DNA from: Methanobacteriota archaeon
Lineage (GTDB): Archaea > Thermoplasmatota > Thermoplasmata > RBG-16-68-12
Length of the DNA stretch: 22,194 bases
Direction of reading: 5' to 3'
NCBI GenBank assembly: GCA_005878325.1
Contig: VBMR01000029.1
Coordinates: forward strand, 1 to 22,194
Shown here: positions 8,401 through 15,752 of the stretch, piece by piece
Layout: every line of letters starts with the position of its first letter
Position numbering within the stretch: position 1 is the stretch's first letter
Made by a program: the position numbers and the translations under genes
Notes under the pieces: model-generated
What the model was told of the DNA's origin: nothing
The model's database searches: none
What the model saw: the letters and a program-made list of their open reading frames with translations, nothing else

Positions 8401-9950
8401 ACCTGAACTACTTCGACTTCGGTGGATCCTTTGGGCCGTCCTTCCAGAACTCGTCGGGCCAAGGACCCGCGTGGGGTGTCGAGCATCTCGTGGAAGACCT
8501 CGAGCTTGTAGGGAACTTCCCAACCGTCGACTCGTGCGATTCGAGCACCTGGCCTGCGGGCTTCAATGGCTACTACCTGCTCAACGCGACTGGCCAGCTG
8601 ACCGGGACCATCAAGCCGATGCCGCACAAAGCCGACCAAGCGGTCCAGGTTCGCGCGTTCATCGGGAGCACGTCGGCCTTGAACCGGCTCCGCCTGAATG
8701 CGACCGTATGCTCGTCCTTCATCGGCACGTTCTTCGGATGGAGCGTCGCGGACTCGTCCTTCACAATCGACAGCGGGATCGAGAACGCAGCGTTCGTGAT
8801 CGACAGCGGCGTCGTGGTTCAGAGAGCCCCGGTAATCGCGTTGGGTTCGGCAAGCGTGGCCACGACCGGACAAATCTTCGCCTCTGATGGTCTGACCCAG
8901 ACAGTGAGCGCGAAGTTCTACGCGCGCGACGGCGCCCCGGCGGCGAACGCAAAGGTGTTCCTGTTGCGCGGCCCCGGGACGACCGCCCGCAACGTCCTGG
9001 GCGGGTTTGGAGGAACCCTTACCACCAATGCCACCGGCGATGTGAGCCAAGCGGTGAAAGTACCCCTGCTGACCCTGTCCCAGGCGCACTACTTCTCGTT
9101 CCTTGCGGCGGACGAGCGGTACGCCTACGGTGGGCGGGAGCAGCTGTTCTCGGGCAACGGCGCCAACTGGGGCGACTTCTACCTGAACCAGTTCCTCTTC
9201 GTCGTCTTGACGAAGATCCCGCTGGAGTTCGTGAGAGGGTACCTGTACATCCCAACGTCCGTGGCGTTCGCGTCCGCCTCGGTCGACAAGACGCTGGTCG
9301 CGGAGTCGGGCACAGCAACCGTCACGGTCTCTGTGACAGACGGGGCCGGGGCAGCGATCCCGAACGCGACCGTGTGGAGCGGACCGATCCAAACCATCAC
9401 GGATGCGAATGGGCGGGCCACGTTCACAACGAGCCCGGCAGCGGGTGCGTTCGAAAGCCTGGTCGTCGTGACAACGCCGGACAAGACACAGGTCATCCGG
9501 GCTTGGTACGGCATCTTCGCGTCGGCTCCGGTCTTATCCTATGGAGCGTTGACCGTCACGCCAGGTCCCGCGGGAGCCGCCTCGACGATCTCCGTTCCGG
9601 TGACGAACCAACTCGCCGTAGGCGGTGAATCCACGGTCGTGCTCCTGGTCGGCGGACAGGCAGTTGCCGCCCAAGCGATCACGATTGGTCCAAGTGCCAC
9701 GATGACGGTGACCTTCCAGCACGTCTTCGCACAGGCTGGAAGCTACACGGTCGGTGTGGGCGACAAGACGGCGACGGCATCGATTGGTGGACCGGACATG
9801 ACGACTACGTACGCGCTGGCGGGCGGCTTGCTTGCCGTGGGCCTCGCAGTCGGAGCGGTGGTCGGTATCATCATGAGCCGGCGTGGCAAGAGGCCTCCGG
9901 GGATGAAGAAGCCCGCCGACGAGGAGTTGACGCCCGAGGACAATCTCTGA
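5475..9950 (+). CDS. Peptide/oligopeptide ABC transporter solute-binding protein (family 5) with C-terminal Ig-like stalk and membrane anchor
   Basis: 1491 residues, against about 500-600 for ordinary family 5 binding proteins. Residues 1-34 form a signal peptide (hydrophobic 13-34, AAA before Q35). Residues 35 to about 620 are the binding domain: it begins TELVIGLQNDMTTLNYFNP and contains VRPGVKFHDGVGMTADDIVFTY and LRQAISMAIDKDYIVN, both typical of the family. From about 628 onward come repeated beta-rich Ig-like/invasin-like units, with TVTLNATF, GVSVSVDTT, ATDAAVIFQ, ANAKVFLL and PNATVWSG as their recurring strands. A less repetitive block at about 955-1110 holds C1021 and C1079, the only two cysteines I see, which could form a disulfide. 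Residues 1446-1469 are a membrane helix, followed by a basic then acidic tail. There is no lipobox cysteine, so anchoring is by this helix. It is expected to capture peptides outside the cell for the permease downstream. Confidence 0.9.
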   Translation: MRLKLLHSPGLHAFVITLILLGAGFIFLAQAAAAQGGRTELVIGLQNDMTTLNYFNPETNTVWNFYQVGQNFEPLYGSDPDNNIYPILANPAKGTSGSGFTFVTAPTAPQPVIDVYVRPGVKFHDGVGMTADDIVFTYQTLAWATYQTFITSPLWWDAPQWPHWSGSGNVSHIGVEISPVAPDAVRFHLAKPYALFFLATLNVPIIPKHIWGTPWPAHIDYANKPLNISSLNPITDSNDFSIDFAFGNKAEKASVTGTGAFKIDYWNPKSGSRFVVDDNYWGKGLSTSWGGVTYPFFPEHIRSVKFVIFTSLDVISLALQKGEIDSLIWTLTPGFLSQVRFNPSISVEQVTDAGYFYLAFNLRRKPWNDLYLRQAISMAIDKDYIVNTLMGGYGIKGSVPVSVHTPGYVNSSASYPSFDLAGARALLTAHGIVDRDGDGFREYTDRTPIKATILTPPKDYDPVRADAGIMISNNLKAIGLNIDSAPTSFDTIVSKAFTEVDFDLYILGFLLTGTPETYLKDFFGSKSDVAINPAGSNSAGYKNPTVDALLDKMETTLDDSTRIQVVKDIEGIVTKDIPWNILYYRKNLNAYRNDAWVGWVNTPPQLWNAWSLSKLRPAGTVTVPPPSGVFSVALTVPERALGGHTVNVDAFVAENLAPVSGATVTLNATFGAEYRTMSGTTDVSGHVQLAWKVPVIQGNLKLTAVASKGTQAATTVKLLEITVGPPAPIATLTLSTTKPVIGIGGTTTINAKVINGQGAPVAGVSVSVDTTLVLGSISPATGVTDATGTVPFTYTAPADASAFPNAQLSDILKFTTGVGETVAVDTQRQSMIVFVENDNPSNWEIMSLQATDLVLNTLLPTDTTTITVLVSAVPGNIPIRFRAPESSYATSDVAGLLVTDGVTPGHAALLNFGDRSITSSPAQTTTVTATVWDQLGNPATDAAVIFQIKAGPSGLPAQFPWAYNYSKPEYLGSGLDLNYFDFGGSFGPSFQNSSGQGPAWGVEHLVEDLELVGNFPTVDSCDSSTWPAGFNGYYLLNATGQLTGTIKPMPHKADQAVQVRAFIGSTSALNRLRLNATVCSSFIGTFFGWSVADSSFTIDSGIENAAFVIDSGVVVQRAPVIALGSASVATTGQIFASDGLTQTVSAKFYARDGAPAANAKVFLLRGPGTTARNVLGGFGGTLTTNATGDVSQAVKVPLLTLSQAHYFSFLAADERYAYGGREQLFSGNGANWGDFYLNQFLFVVLTKIPLEFVRGYLYIPTSVAFASASVDKTLVAESGTATVTVSVTDGAGAAIPNATVWSGPIQTITDANGRATFTTSPAAGAFESLVVVTTPDKTQVIRAWYGIFASAPVLSYGALTVTPGPAGAASTISVPVTNQLAVGGESTVVLLVGGQAVAAQAITIGPSATMTVTFQHVFAQAGSYTVGVGDKTATASIGGPDMTTTYALAGGLLAVGLAVGAVVGIIMSRRGKRPPGMKKPADEELTPEDNL

Positions 9951-9957
9951 GCTGGAT

Positions 9958-10002
9958 GGGACCGGGGTGGCGAATCCCGGTCCCCCTTTCCTTCTTTCCT
10001 TC
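9958..10002 (+). terminator. Hairpin plus pyrimidine tract after the binding-protein gene
   Basis: GGGACCGGG at 9958-9966 and CCCGGTCCC at 9976-9984 form a perfect 9-bp stem with a 9-base loop. A pyrimidine-rich run follows directly (CCTTTCCTTCTTTCCTT, about 9985-10001). It starts 7 bases after the stop codon. It probably ends or attenuates transcription between the binding-protein gene and the permease genes. Confidence 0.65.
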
Positions 10003-10032
10003 AGGTTTCCTGATGCGGGGACCGGAAAAACG

Positions 10033-10082
10033 TTCTTATACGCAGCGCAGCTTCAAAGACAATCGGGCAAGGGCGGGGGACC
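10033..10082 (+). promoter_or_regulatory. Second promoter of the transporter locus, before dppB
   Basis: TTCTTATACGC at 10033-10043 is identical over 11 bases to the TATA element of the binding-protein gene at 5417-5427. Transcription is predicted from about 10065, giving a leader of about 17 bases. A G-rich Shine-Dalgarno-like run (GGGCGGGGGA, 10071-10080) lies just before the ATG. The TCGAAC repeats and the dyad seen at the first promoter are not present here. Confidence 0.55.
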
Positions 10083-11090
10083 ATGGCGGCTCTTGGTCGT
10101 TACATTGTGAAACGCTCGATTCAGGGCGTAATTACACTCTTCGTCGTCACGATCATTGTATTCGTGCTGTTTGACGCAATGCCCGGCTCGCCGATCGATC
10201 GATTTCGGCTGGACCCGACCGTCGATCCGGCGCGGCTCGAGCAGCTAAACCGGACGTTCGGGATCAACGATCCGTACCCCGTAAAGATGGGCAAGTTCAT
10301 CTGGGCGATGTTCTCCCTCGACTTCGGCGATTCGTTCGTCGAAGGGAAACCGGTATCCGAGGTAATCGCTGCCGCCGCTCCGCGCACGTTGTTCCTGTTC
10401 GGCGGAGCGGTCCTCATCGAATACCTCTTCGGCGTGCTGATCGGGACGTTTATCGCGTGGAGGCGGGGCCGGTTCAGCGAGGGCACCGCTGTCGTCGGGA
10501 GCTTGTTCTTCTATAACATGCCCTCGTTTTGGATTGGGCTAATCCTACTCTGGCTCTTCGCCTTCACGATCGACATCTTCCCTCTCCATGGGTTCAGCGA
10601 TCCGGAGGAAACGGCTCGGGTCATCCCACTTGTCGCGGGACTCGGACCGAACAACCCGTTCTTCCAGTTGGTCGACCTCTCCTATCATGCGGCCCTTCCG
10701 ATGCTCGCCCTCGTGCTCATCAGTTCTGCCGGCACGATCCTCCTGATGCAGACTTCGATGCTCGAGGTCATGGGCGAGGATTTCATCCTCACGGCCCGTG
10801 CGAAGGGCCTTCGGGAACGGATTGTGCGCCGGCGCCATGCGGCGCGGAATGCATACCTCCCGGTCGTCACTTCCCTGACGATCAGCTTGGCCTTCGTGGT
10901 CGGCGGGGCGATCATCCTGGAGTCGATTTTCTCCTATTTCGGCCTCGGGTACTACTTCCTGCAGTCGATCTTCAATCAAGATCAGTTCTTGGCTGGGGCG
11001 ATCCTCTGGATCATCGCCGTCCTTGTGATCTTTGGGAACATCGTGGCTGATATCCTGTACGGAGTCCTCGATCCGCGTGTCCGTCTCTGA
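10083..11090 (+). CDS. dppB: Peptide ABC transporter permease, DppB/OppB family
   Basis: 335 residues, the normal length. It is one of the two membrane subunits forming the translocation path for peptides. The N-terminus (YIVKRSIQGVITLFVVTIIVFVLFDAMPG) is the usual first membrane helix of DppB. Further helices occur at roughly 100-125, 135-170, 200-225, 265-290 and 305-325. The cytoplasmic coupling (EAA-type) loop begins near E232: EDFILTARAKGLRERIV then RHAARNAYLPVVTSL, with the conserved ARAKG and RNA residues that contact the ATPases. It ends with ADILYGVLDPRVRL, also typical. The next gene starts inside its last codons, so it is the first gene of a tightly coupled operon. Confidence 0.95.
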   Translation: MAALGRYIVKRSIQGVITLFVVTIIVFVLFDAMPGSPIDRFRLDPTVDPARLEQLNRTFGINDPYPVKMGKFIWAMFSLDFGDSFVEGKPVSEVIAAAAPRTLFLFGGAVLIEYLFGVLIGTFIAWRRGRFSEGTAVVGSLFFYNMPSFWIGLILLWLFAFTIDIFPLHGFSDPEETARVIPLVAGLGPNNPFFQLVDLSYHAALPMLALVLISSAGTILLMQTSMLEVMGEDFILTARAKGLRERIVRRRHAARNAYLPVVTSLTISLAFVVGGAIILESIFSYFGLGYYFLQSIFNQDQFLAGAILWIIAVLVIFGNIVADILYGVLDPRVRL

Positions 11091-12846
11091 CATCTCCCGG
11101 CGCTCCGCGTTGGCCGGGCTCCGACTTGCCCGTCGGCTATCCAAGGCCGCGAGGCGTTCGGTCTCCGTCATCCGGGGAAGTCGGCTCGGGATGGCCGGGC
11201 TCTCGATCGTCCTCGCGTTCGCATTAATCGCGATACTAGCACCGGTGATCTCGCCATTCCCGCGGACGTTCGAGGCGCCCGAATCCGATCGCTTCACCGT
11301 CTCCACCTACCACCGGGCCCTTCCGGCAAACCTGAGCTACGGTCCTCCGGTGATGGGTCCGACCACGCCTCTCTCCAGCGACCGCCAAGGCGGGATGTGG
11401 CTAATCAACTACGCACAACAAGGGTTCATTTTCATGGACTTCCTCCGTCACAACCCCCAGTCGAACCTGACGCCCTTCCAACTGGGAAACCGCTCGATGC
11501 AGTTCGATATCAACCAAGACTTCATCTCGTTCCCCGTTCCGCCGAAAGCCCCGCTCACCAGCCTGTACTACATCGTCCCCGGGAGGAATTCCACGAATCG
11601 CCTGGGCGACCCTCGCGACAACGGGCTTCTCGCGTTTTTTGCGCAACGGGATTTCTACGTGATCGATCCGTTCAAGAACTCCTTGATCTTCTTCTCGCGG
11701 CTTCCGTTCGATCCGGTGTGGACCGGGGAAGACCCTGCGTCGGCGGGCGACATGGTCCTCCTGCCCATCGAAATCAGCATCGCGCCCTTTCCCGGCCTTC
11801 CCGGCCGCGATGTCGGACCGTTTCGCTACTTTTATGCATCCGACTCGAATCACACGGTCGTCTTCGAGATCACGTACGTGCACAGCCACGACCCCACGGG
11901 CGCCAGCGGCCGTATTGTGCTCTCGAGCAACGAGTCCCTTTCCGCTCCGCCCTTTGTGTATTACAACCAGGATCGAGTGACCTCCTTTGACGACTATCGC
12001 TCGGGGGCGGGGGAAGCGATTCTGCTCCCCCTCGCGAACGGCACACTCGAAATCCACAATGTCACCGGGAGTGTTCGCAGGTGGGTCCCGCTCTCCCTTA
12101 ACGGTCAGCCTGCGACCGTGGTCGGGCCGATTGGCTTCACCCGCTCCACGTTCCCGCTGTGGCTCTACGTCCCTGTTCGTTCGACCGATGCGACAGGCGT
12201 CGGGATCTTCGATCTGATTACCCTCCGAATGTCGGCTACGTTCTCTCTCCCGAATCCCGCGTTACAGCCGGTTGGGATCCCGTCCAGCTACCGCGGTCAG
12301 GCCACCTACATCGGATTGTACGATCCAGGTGCGGGAGCGTCCGGGACCACCCACATAATTCGAATCAACGAAACCGGGGTCGAAACGACTCAGTTCCGCG
12401 CCGACTTTCCCGGTCGGGTCCTCTCATACTTCGAAGTCGATCAGCGGTCGCGGCTCTTCATCGTGCCGCGGTCGGGCGACCTGGAGACGCAAAACACGAC
12501 CTTCCGCGAAGCGACGAAAGTGCCGTCCGAGATTTTCACGGTGCAGCCTCCTAAGACGACGACCTTGGTCCAATACGCAGGCGCTCTCGGCGGTACGTTG
12601 TATGGAACCGCCCTGGTTCCCGCGGAACTGTACGGAGTCTGGACGGACTCCGTGATCGGCGAGACAGTCGTGTTCCAGCTCCTCGGCACGCCGAGGACGC
12701 CGCTTCCGCCGGGCACGTATCCGTCCGGTAACCACTACATCCTGGGTACCGACTCCCCGGCGGGTGGCGACATCCTCACCCAGCTGTTCTACGGCACCCA
12801 GGTCGCGTTCATCGTCGGAGGCCGCCTTTCCTGCCGATCGTCCTGA
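11077..12846 (+). CDS. dppC: Peptide ABC permease, DppC/OppC family, N-terminal part with very large inserted extracytoplasmic domain; frame broken at about 12,820
   Basis: The start is taken as the GTG at 11077, overlapping dppB by 14 bases, with GGAG at 11061-11064. Membrane helix 1 is at about residues 39-62. In normal DppC about 35 residues then lead to the motif LGTDxLGRDxLSRLxYG. Here that motif (LGTDSPAGGDILTQLFYG) begins only at residue 556. The segment between, about 65-550, is beta-rich with several propeller-like strand pairs (for example LLAFFAQRDFYVID, AILLPLANGTLEIHNV, ATYIGLYDPG, SRLFIVPRSGDLE) and many N-glycosylation sequons (NLS, NST, NHT, NES, NGT, NVT, NET, NTT). It should lie outside the membrane. 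After AFIVGG the frame runs into RLSCRSS and a stop, while the permease continues in another frame. Either the sequence has a deletion or the gene is a pseudogene. Confidence 0.85.
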   Translation: MSVSDISRRSALAGLRLARRLSKAARRSVSVIRGSRLGMAGLSIVLAFALIAILAPVISPFPRTFEAPESDRFTVSTYHRALPANLSYGPPVMGPTTPLSSDRQGGMWLINYAQQGFIFMDFLRHNPQSNLTPFQLGNRSMQFDINQDFISFPVPPKAPLTSLYYIVPGRNSTNRLGDPRDNGLLAFFAQRDFYVIDPFKNSLIFFSRLPFDPVWTGEDPASAGDMVLLPIEISIAPFPGLPGRDVGPFRYFYASDSNHTVVFEITYVHSHDPTGASGRIVLSSNESLSAPPFVYYNQDRVTSFDDYRSGAGEAILLPLANGTLEIHNVTGSVRRWVPLSLNGQPATVVGPIGFTRSTFPLWLYVPVRSTDATGVGIFDLITLRMSATFSLPNPALQPVGIPSSYRGQATYIGLYDPGAGASGTTHIIRINETGVETTQFRADFPGRVLSYFEVDQRSRLFIVPRSGDLETQNTTFREATKVPSEIFTVQPPKTTTLVQYAGALGGTLYGTALVPAELYGVWTDSVIGETVVFQLLGTPRTPLPPGTYPSGNHYILGTDSPAGGDILTQLFYGTQVAFIVGGRLSCRSS

Positions 12847-13301
12847 TCATCGCCGCGATTCTCCGGCCAAGCATCTGGGTAATCATCCTCGTCATCGGAA
12901 TCGTCGGATGGCCAGGGATCGCCCGGGTCATCCGTGCGCAAGTGCTCACCCTGAAGGAGCGGCCGTTCGTGGACGCGGCCCGGGTGTCCGGGGCCTCCGA
13001 TCTTCGTCTCATCTTCTACCAAATTGCGCCCAACGTCCTGCCGTTCAGCTTTCTGTACATGAGTCTCACCGTGGCCGCCGCCATCATCACGGAAGCGGCG
13101 CTGAGTTTCCTCGGCCTGGGCGATATCACGGTTACGTCTTGGGGCGGCATGCTCTCCCGGGTTCTCACTTTCGGAGGGGCGTTGAGTGCGTGGTGGTGGC
13201 TCTTGCCGCCGGGCTTGGCGATTACATTCTTGTCCCTCGGATTCTACCTCCTCGGCCGGGGCTTTGATGAGATTATCAATCCTCGCCTGCGGAGGCGCTG
13301 A
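12822..13301 (+). CDS. dppC: Peptide ABC permease, DppC/OppC family, C-terminal part (different frame from the N-terminal part)
   Basis: From 12822 this frame reads PPFLPIVLIIAAILRPS, which fits the third membrane helix region of DppC, followed by WVIILVIGIVGWPGIARVIRAQ and the coupling loop (KERPFVDAARVSGASDL, then QIAPNVLP). It ends with the usual SFLGLG, TSWGGML, WWWLLPPGLAI and DEIINPRL segments. About 40 residues expected between AFIVGG and FPFLP, covering the second membrane helix and the next loop, are absent from either frame. Joining the two parts needs a shift equivalent to restoring 3n+1 bases. Taken alone, the first usable start in this frame is a GTG at 12942, which would leave a non-functional fragment. 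The stop is one base before the dppD GTG. Confidence 0.85.
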   Translation, partial: PPFLPIVLIIAAILRPSIWVIILVIGIVGWPGIARVIRAQVLTLKERPFVDAARVSGASDLRLIFYQIAPNVLPFSFLYMSLTVAAAIITEAALSFLGLGDITVTSWGGMLSRVLTFGGALSAWWWLLPPGLAITFLSLGFYLLGRGFDEIINPRLRRR

Positions 13302-13302
13302 C

Positions 13303-14649
13303 GTGCACCTCCTGTCAGTCCGGAACTTGCGCACCTATTTCCGGGTCCACCAGGGCTGGGTGAAAGCGGTCGACGGAGTCAGCCTGAACGTCGATTCGGG
13401 CGAGACGGTAGGGCTCGTCGGGGAATCAGGATGCGGGAAGACGACGCTCGCGTACTCGATCACCCAGCTGCTTCCGTCGAATGCCTATGTTTTCGGGGGC
13501 CAGGTTCTGTTCGGAGGGTCCGGCGGCATTGACCGCTACCGCCTCGAGTATTGGAGGACGGCGCACGAGCGGATTGCCGCGGCGCGGGGGGGCGCCCAAG
13601 CAGAGCTCGCCCGGGTTCGAGCGTCCGGCCAAACGGATGAAACGGCCAAGCAGATCAAGGTACTTGAGGATCAAGTCGACCTCCTTGGAAGCCCGCTTTC
13701 GGCCACGTATCGAACGTTTCTCGCCGACGAGATTCGAGGCCTGAATCAACAGATCGCGGACCTATCCCGCCGGATCGAGTCGGGGGGAGATTCCGCTCTG
13801 AAGAAGCAACTGCGAGACGCACGGGACCGGTTGTCTGCAGCGACCCAGGAAGGGGACCTTATCGACATCACCCGACGTCCGGACGGTCGCCTTCGGGAGT
13901 ACCATCCCAAGTTGAATGCGATCCGGTGGAAGCAGATATCGATTGTCTTTCAGGGGGCGATGAACGCCCTGAACCCGGTGTATACAGTGGGCGCCCAAAT
14001 CGTCGAAGCGATCCGGGCCCACGAAGATGTTTCGCCAGAGGCCGCGCGGCATCAGGTCGAGAAGCTCTACCGGCTGGTTGGAATTCCCGTCGATCGGATC
14101 GACAACTACCCACACGAATACAGCGGCGGCATGAAGCAACGAGCGAATATCGCGATGGCGCTCGCCCTCAATCCCAAGCTCGTGATCATGGACGAGCCGA
14201 CGACGGCCCTCGACGTGATAACGGCGGCAAAGATCATGGATGAAATCCTGGCACTCCAGAAGAGCCTTCATATGACGATCATCATCATCTCCCACGATGT
14301 CTCCGTCGTCGCGAAGGTGGCGGATCGGATTGCGGTCATGTATGCCGGGCAGATCATCGAGGAGAGTTCCGGGGACCACATCTTCAGTCGTACTCTCCAC
14401 CCGTACACCCAAGGTCTCCTTGGAGCGTTCCCGAGCATCAAGGGTCAGCGCCGCCGTCTCGAAGCGATTCCGGGAAGCCCGCCAAGCCTTTTGACGCCCC
14501 CCGCCGGTTGTCGGTTCCATCCCCGGTGCAAGTATGCTCAAGAGATCTGCACGACCACAGCGCCTCCATACGTCGCGCCGGAGGTCGACCATCGCTCGTT
14601 GTGCCACTTCTCCCAGGATTTCTTTGCCCAGGGGGGCCTCCACGAATGA
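13303..14649 (+). CDS. dppD: Peptide ABC transporter ATP-binding protein, DppD/OppD family, with coiled-coil insertion
   Basis: 448 residues against about 330 usual. The GTG at 13303 is chosen because GGAGGCG (13291-13297) precedes it and the family N-terminus (LLSVRNLRTYF) starts there. Walker A is GESGCGKTT at 40-48, the Q-loop glutamine is Q217 (IVFQGAMNALNP), the signature is YSGGMKQR from about 273, Walker B is LVIMDEPTTALD with D297, and the switch histidine is H331 (ISHDVS). All catalytic elements are intact. Walker A to Q-loop spans 177 residues, against 51 in the partner DppF, because of an inserted segment at about 77-200 rich in charged heptad-like helix (HERIAAARGGAQAELARVRA; LADEIRGLNQQIADLSRRIE). 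The C-terminal domain has CRFHPRCKYAQEIC plus a later cysteine, the cluster that binds 4Fe-4S in solved DppD/OppD structures. Confidence 0.93.
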   Translation: MHLLSVRNLRTYFRVHQGWVKAVDGVSLNVDSGETVGLVGESGCGKTTLAYSITQLLPSNAYVFGGQVLFGGSGGIDRYRLEYWRTAHERIAAARGGAQAELARVRASGQTDETAKQIKVLEDQVDLLGSPLSATYRTFLADEIRGLNQQIADLSRRIESGGDSALKKQLRDARDRLSAATQEGDLIDITRRPDGRLREYHPKLNAIRWKQISIVFQGAMNALNPVYTVGAQIVEAIRAHEDVSPEAARHQVEKLYRLVGIPVDRIDNYPHEYSGGMKQRANIAMALALNPKLVIMDEPTTALDVITAAKIMDEILALQKSLHMTIIIISHDVSVVAKVADRIAVMYAGQIIEESSGDHIFSRTLHPYTQGLLGAFPSIKGQRRRLEAIPGSPPSLLTPPAGCRFHPRCKYAQEICTTTAPPYVAPEVDHRSLCHFSQDFFAQGGLHE

Positions 14650-15752
14650 TCGAGCGGGAGATGGTTGCCCCGCCGCGTGACGAATCCGTCGTCGTTCGAG
14701 TGGAAGGTCTAAAGAAGTATTTCGACCTCAAAAGCGGGTTCCTGCAATCGCTTCACGGAAACGTCGTCCAAGTACATGCCGTCGACGGGATCAGCTTCGA
14801 CCTTCACGAGGGAGAAATCCTCGGCCTCGTCGGTGAGTCCGGATGCGGGAAGACGACGACAGGTCGACTCATTGCTCGGCTCGAGGACCCAACGGAAGGC
14901 CGGATCGACTTTCAAGGCCAAGACATCGCGGGCCTCGAAGGCGCCGACCTCTTCCGATTCCGTCGGAACCTGCAGATGATCTTCCAAGATCCGTATGAAT
15001 CTCTAAACCCTCGGTACACCGTCTTTCGGACGGTCGCCGACCCGCTCCTCATCCACCGCATCGGCTCGTCAAAGGAGGAACGTGCGGTTTTGGTGATTCA
15101 GGCCTTGGAGGACGCGGGCCTCCGACCCGGCCAGGACTTCCTCGAGAGGTTTCCCCACGAACTATCTGGCGGTCAACGGCAGCGAGTCGCGATCGCGCGG
15201 GCCATCGTCCTGCATCCGAAGCTGATCGTCGCCGACGAACCTGTCAGCATGCTCGACGTTTCGATCCGGGCGGGCGTCATGAATCTCATGCTGGACCTGC
15301 GGGACAAGTACCAGAACCCGTACGTGTTCATCACACACGATATCGCGGTCGCCCGGTATATGGCGGACCGGATTGCGGTCATGTATCTCGGACGGATCGT
15401 TGAACTGGGCGTGCAGGAGGAGCTGATTGCGCATCCGACGCATCCGTACACGCGGGCTCTCTTGGCCGCCGTGCCGGTGCCCGACCCGTCCCACGTGTAC
15501 ACCGAGGTTCCCATCAAAGGGGAACTCCCGAGTCCGATCAACCTGCCGAGCGGTTGTCGCTTCCGCACCCGCTGTTTTTTTGCGCAAGAGATTTGCGCCA
15601 CGACCGAACCGCCGATGATCGAGGTGGCGCCCGGACATTCCGCGGAATGCCACTTCGCACACGAGATTTTCGAAGGGAGACTGACGGAGCCTCTTCCGGC
15701 CGCGATTCCGCCGCCCTCGGAGAACCTCCCTCCGGCAGCGGGTCAACTATGA
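14646..15752 (+). CDS. dppF: Peptide ABC transporter ATP-binding protein, DppF/OppF family
   Basis: 368 residues. It is the second ATPase of the transporter and pairs with DppD to power peptide uptake. The ATG overlaps the dppD stop (ATGA), so translation is coupled. Walker A is GESGCGKTT from residue 63, the Q-loop is IFQDPYESLNPR with Q114, the signature is LSGGQRQRVAIARAI near 173, Walker B is LIVADEPVSMLD, and the switch histidine is in FITHDIAVARYMADRIAVMY. Between VKKYF-type N-terminal strands and Walker A there is the DppF-typical extra loop (LKSGFLQSLHGNVVQVHAVDG). The C-terminus has CRFRTRCFFAQEIC and a later CHF, again a possible 4Fe-4S site. No insertion is present, in contrast to DppD. 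An ATG at 14661 is a possible alternative start. Confidence 0.95.
   Translation: MIEREMVAPPRDESVVVRVEGLKKYFDLKSGFLQSLHGNVVQVHAVDGISFDLHEGEILGLVGESGCGKTTTGRLIARLEDPTEGRIDFQGQDIAGLEGADLFRFRRNLQMIFQDPYESLNPRYTVFRTVADPLLIHRIGSSKEERAVLVIQALEDAGLRPGQDFLERFPHELSGGQRQRVAIARAIVLHPKLIVADEPVSMLDVSIRAGVMNLMLDLRDKYQNPYVFITHDIAVARYMADRIAVMYLGRIVELGVQEELIAHPTHPYTRALLAAVPVPDPSHVYTEVPIKGELPSPINLPSGCRFRTRCFFAQEICATTEPPMIEVAPGHSAECHFAHEIFEGRLTEPLPAAIPPPSENLPPAAGQL

Noticed and set aside
6006..9392. Long open frames on the minus strand opposite the binding-protein gene
   Set aside because: They read as arginine-, glycine- and valine-rich sequence without recognisable domains, and the opposite strand encodes a clear family 5 binding protein with Ig-like repeats. 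In GC-rich DNA such antisense frames are expected.
12811..12850. Programmed ribosomal frameshift in dppC
   Set aside because: There is no slippery heptamer or clear downstream structure, and a shift alone would not restore the roughly 40 missing residues of the permease core.
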